Notes under the pieces: generated by a model
The model's database searches: none
The model's input: only the letters and a program-made list of their open reading frames with translations
Told to the model about the DNA's origin: nothing
Assembly: GCA_027019045.1 (NCBI GenBank)
Contig: JALUXI010000230.1
Coordinates: forward strand, 1-7,709
Origin: Piscirickettsiaceae bacterium
Lineage (GTDB): Bacteria > Pseudomonadota > Gammaproteobacteria > Thiomicrospirales > Thiomicrospiraceae
DNA length: 7,709 nt
Direction: 5' to 3'
Shown here: positions 5,199 to 7,709 of the stretch, in pieces
Layout of the letters: the number at the start of each line of letters is the position of its first letter
Position numbering within the stretch: the first letter of the stretch is position 1
Program-made: the position numbers and the translations under genes

Positions 5199-5843
5199 CT
5201 AAAATAGGTATTGAATATGAACGGTTTGAAAGTTAGTGCCAGGGTTGGGAGTTTCGATATTGGCATTAGAAATATGCAGATAGCGATAACCGACTTGGTA
5301 GTGCGCATTGCCGATGCCAAAACCAAAAATATCACCAAACTGAAATTGGGTACTTTTATAGGTGTTTTCAATGGTGACATCATCTAAATATTTCGCCCCC
5401 GCACCGACCTCTAAATAGGGTTGGATGCCTGCTCGCCGCCAAGTGTAGTTAAAAACTGGGGTGATGCCGATAAAGCCGCCTTGGTCATTGAGGGGATGTC
5501 GTTTCGTGCTGTACCAAAAGCCCGCATCAAATTCCCAGTGAGCAGTTAGATCCCATGTTTTATTTTGCCCTTGGTAGAGGGTGTGTTGAAAGGGTTTACT
5601 CGCCTGCATTTGAAACAGTTGAATGCTGTGGTCACTCCCCAACTGATAGCCCATGCCCCACTGGTCTTTAACATGTAGCCCTTCTTTGAGAGGATTCTTT
5701 CCCCAAATGCTACTACCAACCAATGTCCAAAGGGTGCCGTGAATGGCGAGGTTCATTAAGGTGTCTTCAGTGGCATTTTGTGCCATGGCGGCGGGTTGCC
5801 AAAGTGAGCAGACTAAAATAAATGGGAGGAGGCGTTGGCGCAT
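5199..5843 (-). CDS. pagL: PagL-like lipid A 3-O-deacylase (outer-membrane beta-barrel)
   Basis: PagL proteins are small outer-membrane barrels that remove the 3-O acyl chain from lipid A. The 214-residue product begins with a signal peptide (basic MRQR, hydrophobic core, likely cleavage after AMA at residue 21). The rest alternates polar and aromatic residues like barrel strands, and it ends in QYLF with the C-terminal Phe typical of outer-membrane proteins. Near the end YRYLHISNANI matches the PagL active site: His190, Ser192 and the oxyanion-hole Asn193. In Pseudomonas PagL the third catalytic residue is a Glu 12 positions after the Ser; here that position is Asn204 in PNPGTNF. Activity is therefore uncertain, or another acid such as Glu197 may serve. 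No clear Shine-Dalgarno site precedes the ATG. Its place as first gene before kdsD and waaA fits an LPS-related job. Confidence 0.8.
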   Translation of the reverse strand: MRQRLLPFILVCSLWQPAAMAQNATEDTLMNLAIHGTLWTLVGSSIWGKNPLKEGLHVKDQWGMGYQLGSDHSIQLFQMQASKPFQHTLYQGQNKTWDLTAHWEFDAGFWYSTKRHPLNDQGGFIGITPVFNYTWRRAGIQPYLEVGAGAKYLDDVTIENTYKSTQFQFGDIFGFGIGNAHYQVGYRYLHISNANIETPNPGTNFQTVHIQYLF

Positions 5844-5896
5844 AGCGTTTAATTATCGGTTAAAATGAGCGGAAATGAATATTTTAATGGTTTTAG
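5844..5896. promoter_or_regulatory. Divergent promoter region, pagL / hldE
   Basis: These 53 bases must hold or border the promoters for both LPS operons. I see a -10-like TAAAAT on the plus strand at 5861-5866, and on the minus strand TAAAAT (5881-5886) and GATAAT (5852-5857). None has a good -35 partner at normal spacing, so individual promoters are not assigned. The region is AT-rich compared with the flanking genes. Confidence 0.45.
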
Positions 5897-7345
5897 ATGA
5901 TGGCAACACAACAATTTGAACAAGCAAAAATTTTGGTGGTCGGCGATGTGATGCTGGACCAATATTGGACAGGTCAAGCCAAACGCATTTCGCCTGAAGC
6001 GCCTGTGCCGGTGGTAAAAGTGGCAGAAGAAGAGCGACGAGCAGGGGGTGCGGCGAATGTGGCGCTCAATATTGCCGCCCTAGGTGGACAGGTGCATCTA
6101 TTGGGGGTGATTGGTGAAGACCATTATGGCGAAGATTTGCAACAGCTGCTTGAGCAGGCAAGCGTGCAGACAGGTTGGGTAAAAAGTGAAGCGGGTACTA
6201 TTTGTAAATTGCGGGTGTTGAGTCACCACCAACAGTTGATTCGCATGGATTTTGAAAATCCAATCCCAGCAGAAGATGCGCAAGCCTTGGTGGCATTGGT
6301 AAAGGCACAATTGGCGAATTATGGCGTATTGGTGATTTCAGATTATGCCAAGGGGGCGTTACAGTTTGTCGAGCAGATGATTGAGGCGGCTCGTGAAGCG
6401 GGTGTGCCTGTTTTGATTGATCCCAAAGGGGATGACTTTAATCGCTATCGAGGGGCAACGCTGATTAAGCCCAATCAAGGGGAGTTTGAGCAGATTGTGG
6501 GCAGTTGTGAGAGTACCGAGGATTTATTGGACAAGGCTGACAACCTCATTGAACAACTGGATTTGCAAGCCTTGTTGGTGACCCGAAGTGAGCATGGGAT
6601 GGCATTGAGCCAGAAGGGAGAGTCTCCTTATCTATTGCAGTCACAAGCACAAGAGGTGTTTGATGTGACGGGAGCGGGGGACACAGTGATGGCGACTTTG
6701 GCGACCGCTTTTGGCGCAGGCTTGCCATTGCAACAGGCGGTGAATTTGGCAAATGAAGCGGCTAGTATTGTGGTGAGAAAAGTCGGGACTTCGACCGTCA
6801 CTCGTGCGGAACTGGATGAACAGCTCAAGGCGGCTCAACGCCATCAAGGGTTCGTGGCGATGAATGAGAAAGAGGTGAAGCAGCTGGTCAGATTGGCGCA
6901 AGAGAAGGGCGAAAAAGTCGTCTTTACCAATGGCTGTTTTGATTTGCTACATAGCGGTCATGTGCGGTATCTGAATGAGGCGGCAAAACGAGGGGATCGT
7001 TTAATTGTGGCGGTCAATTCAGATGAATCGGTGAAGTTATTAAAAGGAGAGAGTCGCCCGATTGTGCCACTGGAAAGTCGAATGGAGTTATTGTCGGCAC
7101 TGAGCTGCGTCGATTGGGTGCTGCCCTTTTCTGAAGAGACACCTGAGCGGTTAATTTGTGAGCTGAAACCTGATGTACTGGTCAAAGGCGGAGACTATCG
7201 TCCTGAAGAAATTGCGGGCGCACAGTGTGTTTGGGACAATGGTGGTGAAGTTGAAATCCTCTCTTTTTGGGAAGGATATTCCACCACCTCAATGGTAGAA
7301 AAAATTCAGCAGGCAGAAGCTGAGGAGGCGGCATCATGCAACTAA
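5897..7345 (+). CDS. hldE: Bifunctional heptose-7-phosphate kinase / heptose-1-phosphate adenylyltransferase
   Basis: HldE (RfaE) carries out two cytoplasmic steps towards ADP-heptose for the LPS inner core. The N-terminal ribokinase-like domain (about residues 10-315) phosphorylates heptose-7-phosphate at C1, and the C-terminal nucleotidyltransferase domain (about 340-470) adds AMP. Seen in order: VVGDVMLDQYW (14-24), ISPEAPVPVVKV, RRAGGAANVALN (47-58), LIDPKG (173-178) and DVTGAGDT (256-263) with catalytic Asp262. Then come TNGCFDLLHSGH (344-355) with the nucleotide-binding HxGH, SRPIVPLESRM, VKGGDY and the terminal STTSMVEKIQQ. At 482 residues it is near the E. coli length (477). Two ATGs in frame, at 5897 and 5900, are both possible; neither has a strong Shine-Dalgarno site. 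The 3' end overlaps gmhA by 10 bases. hldE runs divergently from pagL-kdsD-waaA. Confidence 0.97.
   Translation: MMATQQFEQAKILVVGDVMLDQYWTGQAKRISPEAPVPVVKVAEEERRAGGAANVALNIAALGGQVHLLGVIGEDHYGEDLQQLLEQASVQTGWVKSEAGTICKLRVLSHHQQLIRMDFENPIPAEDAQALVALVKAQLANYGVLVISDYAKGALQFVEQMIEAAREAGVPVLIDPKGDDFNRYRGATLIKPNQGEFEQIVGSCESTEDLLDKADNLIEQLDLQALLVTRSEHGMALSQKGESPYLLQSQAQEVFDVTGAGDTVMATLATAFGAGLPLQQAVNLANEAASIVVRKVGTSTVTRAELDEQLKAAQRHQGFVAMNEKEVKQLVRLAQEKGEKVVFTNGCFDLLHSGHVRYLNEAAKRGDRLIVAVNSDESVKLLKGESRPIVPLESRMELLSALSCVDWVLPFSEETPERLICELKPDVLVKGGDYRPEEIAGAQCVWDNGGEVEILSFWEGYSTTSMVEKIQQAEAEEAASCN
7323..7328 (+). promoter_or_regulatory. gmhA ribosome binding site inside hldE
   Basis: AGGAGG, a full Shine-Dalgarno match, lies in the last codons of hldE, 7 bases before the gmhA ATG at 7336. 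It fixes that start despite the 10-base overlap and points to efficient, coupled translation. Confidence 0.85.
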
Positions 7346-7709
7346 AGGCACCTCTCGATATCCAAAGGGCATTGGCCGAGCATCAGAAAGCGATAGCGGG
7401 CGTGATTGCTCAAGCAGATAAGATTCAGCAGGTGGTCAATGCGATGGTGGCGTGTTTGCAACAGGGCGGTAAGGTGTTGTGGTGCGGCAATGGCGGCAGT
7501 GCGGCCGAAGCACAACATATGGCAGCAGAGTTGATGGTGCGGTATAAAGCTGATCGTCAACCCTTAGCGTCAGTGGCTTTGACTTGTGATACCTCAATTT
7601 TGACGGCACACCCCAATGATTATGATTTTGAAAGTGTCTTTGCCCGTCAAGTGGCAGGCTTGGCAAGCGCTGGAGATATGGTTGTTGGCATCAGTACTTC
7701 AGGCAGCAG
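7336..7709 (+). CDS. gmhA: Phosphoheptose isomerase, N-terminal part (3' end outside window)
   Basis: GmhA (LpcA) isomerises sedoheptulose-7-phosphate to D-glycero-D-manno-heptose-7-phosphate, the substrate of the HldE kinase encoded just upstream. The first 124 residues are present. They contain an N-terminal helix region and the SIS-domain signature CGNGGSAAEAQHMAAEL (about 50-66). Within it, His61 and Glu65 match the metal-binding and catalytic residues of the E. coli enzyme. The family stretch ALTCDTSILTA...NDYDFESVFARQV follows at 81-106, then ISTSG, the phosphate-binding turn, where the next residue is Ser rather than the more usual Asn. The remaining metal ligands should lie beyond the window. 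The ATG overlaps the hldE stop and has a strong AGGAGG site. The frame is open to the last base. Confidence 0.95.
   Translation, partial: MQLKAPLDIQRALAEHQKAIAGVIAQADKIQQVVNAMVACLQQGGKVLWCGNGGSAAEAQHMAAELMVRYKADRQPLASVALTCDTSILTAHPNDYDFESVFARQVAGLASAGDMVVGISTSGS

Noticed and set aside
1..7709. CRISPR array, tRNA or rRNA genes
   Set aside because: No regularly spaced direct repeats, cloverleaf-like segments or rRNA-like stretches were seen on either strand.

Overview
This window looks like chromosomal DNA from a Gram-negative gammaproteobacterium of moderate G+C. It carries lipopolysaccharide (LPS) genes for both Kdo and heptose, an ErpA-type Fe-S carrier, and closely packed operons. The overall look (short-form citrate synthase, argC beside erpA, PagL in an LPS cluster) brings to mind sulfur-oxidising Thiomicrospira/Hydrogenovibrio-like bacteria. 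That placement is an impression from memory and was not tested.

Layout. Plus strand, 1-2295: the 3' end of argC (arginine biosynthesis), then a 205-bp gap almost filled by a 158-bp imperfect palindrome (532-689) that looks like a MITE. It is followed by a tight erpA-gltA pair (Fe-S cluster insertion and citrate synthase). A bidirectional terminator (2329-2365) separates these from a long minus-strand block. Read in its own direction, that block is pagL (lipid A 3-O-deacylase family), kdsD (arabinose-5-phosphate isomerase), waaA (Kdo transferase), then an AT-rich brnT-brnA toxin-antitoxin pair just before the shared terminator. A 53-bp divergent intergenic region separates pagL from a plus-strand operon of hldE and gmhA, which overlap by 10 bp. 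gmhA runs off the end of the window.

How it fits together. kdsD makes the precursor of Kdo, waaA attaches Kdo to lipid A, and the PagL-like protein would trim an acyl chain from lipid A in the outer membrane. gmhA and hldE make ADP-heptose for the inner core. The divergent block is therefore an LPS inner-core and lipid A locus. brnTA looks like a later insertion at the 3' end of the Kdo operon.

The most notable observations are the palindromic element between argC and erpA, a near-leaderless promoter with a 10-bp palindrome in front of brnT, and the replacement of the usual catalytic Glu by Asn in the PagL-like protein. I saw no CRISPR array, tRNA, rRNA or riboswitch, and no clear sign of a wholly new multi-gene system.
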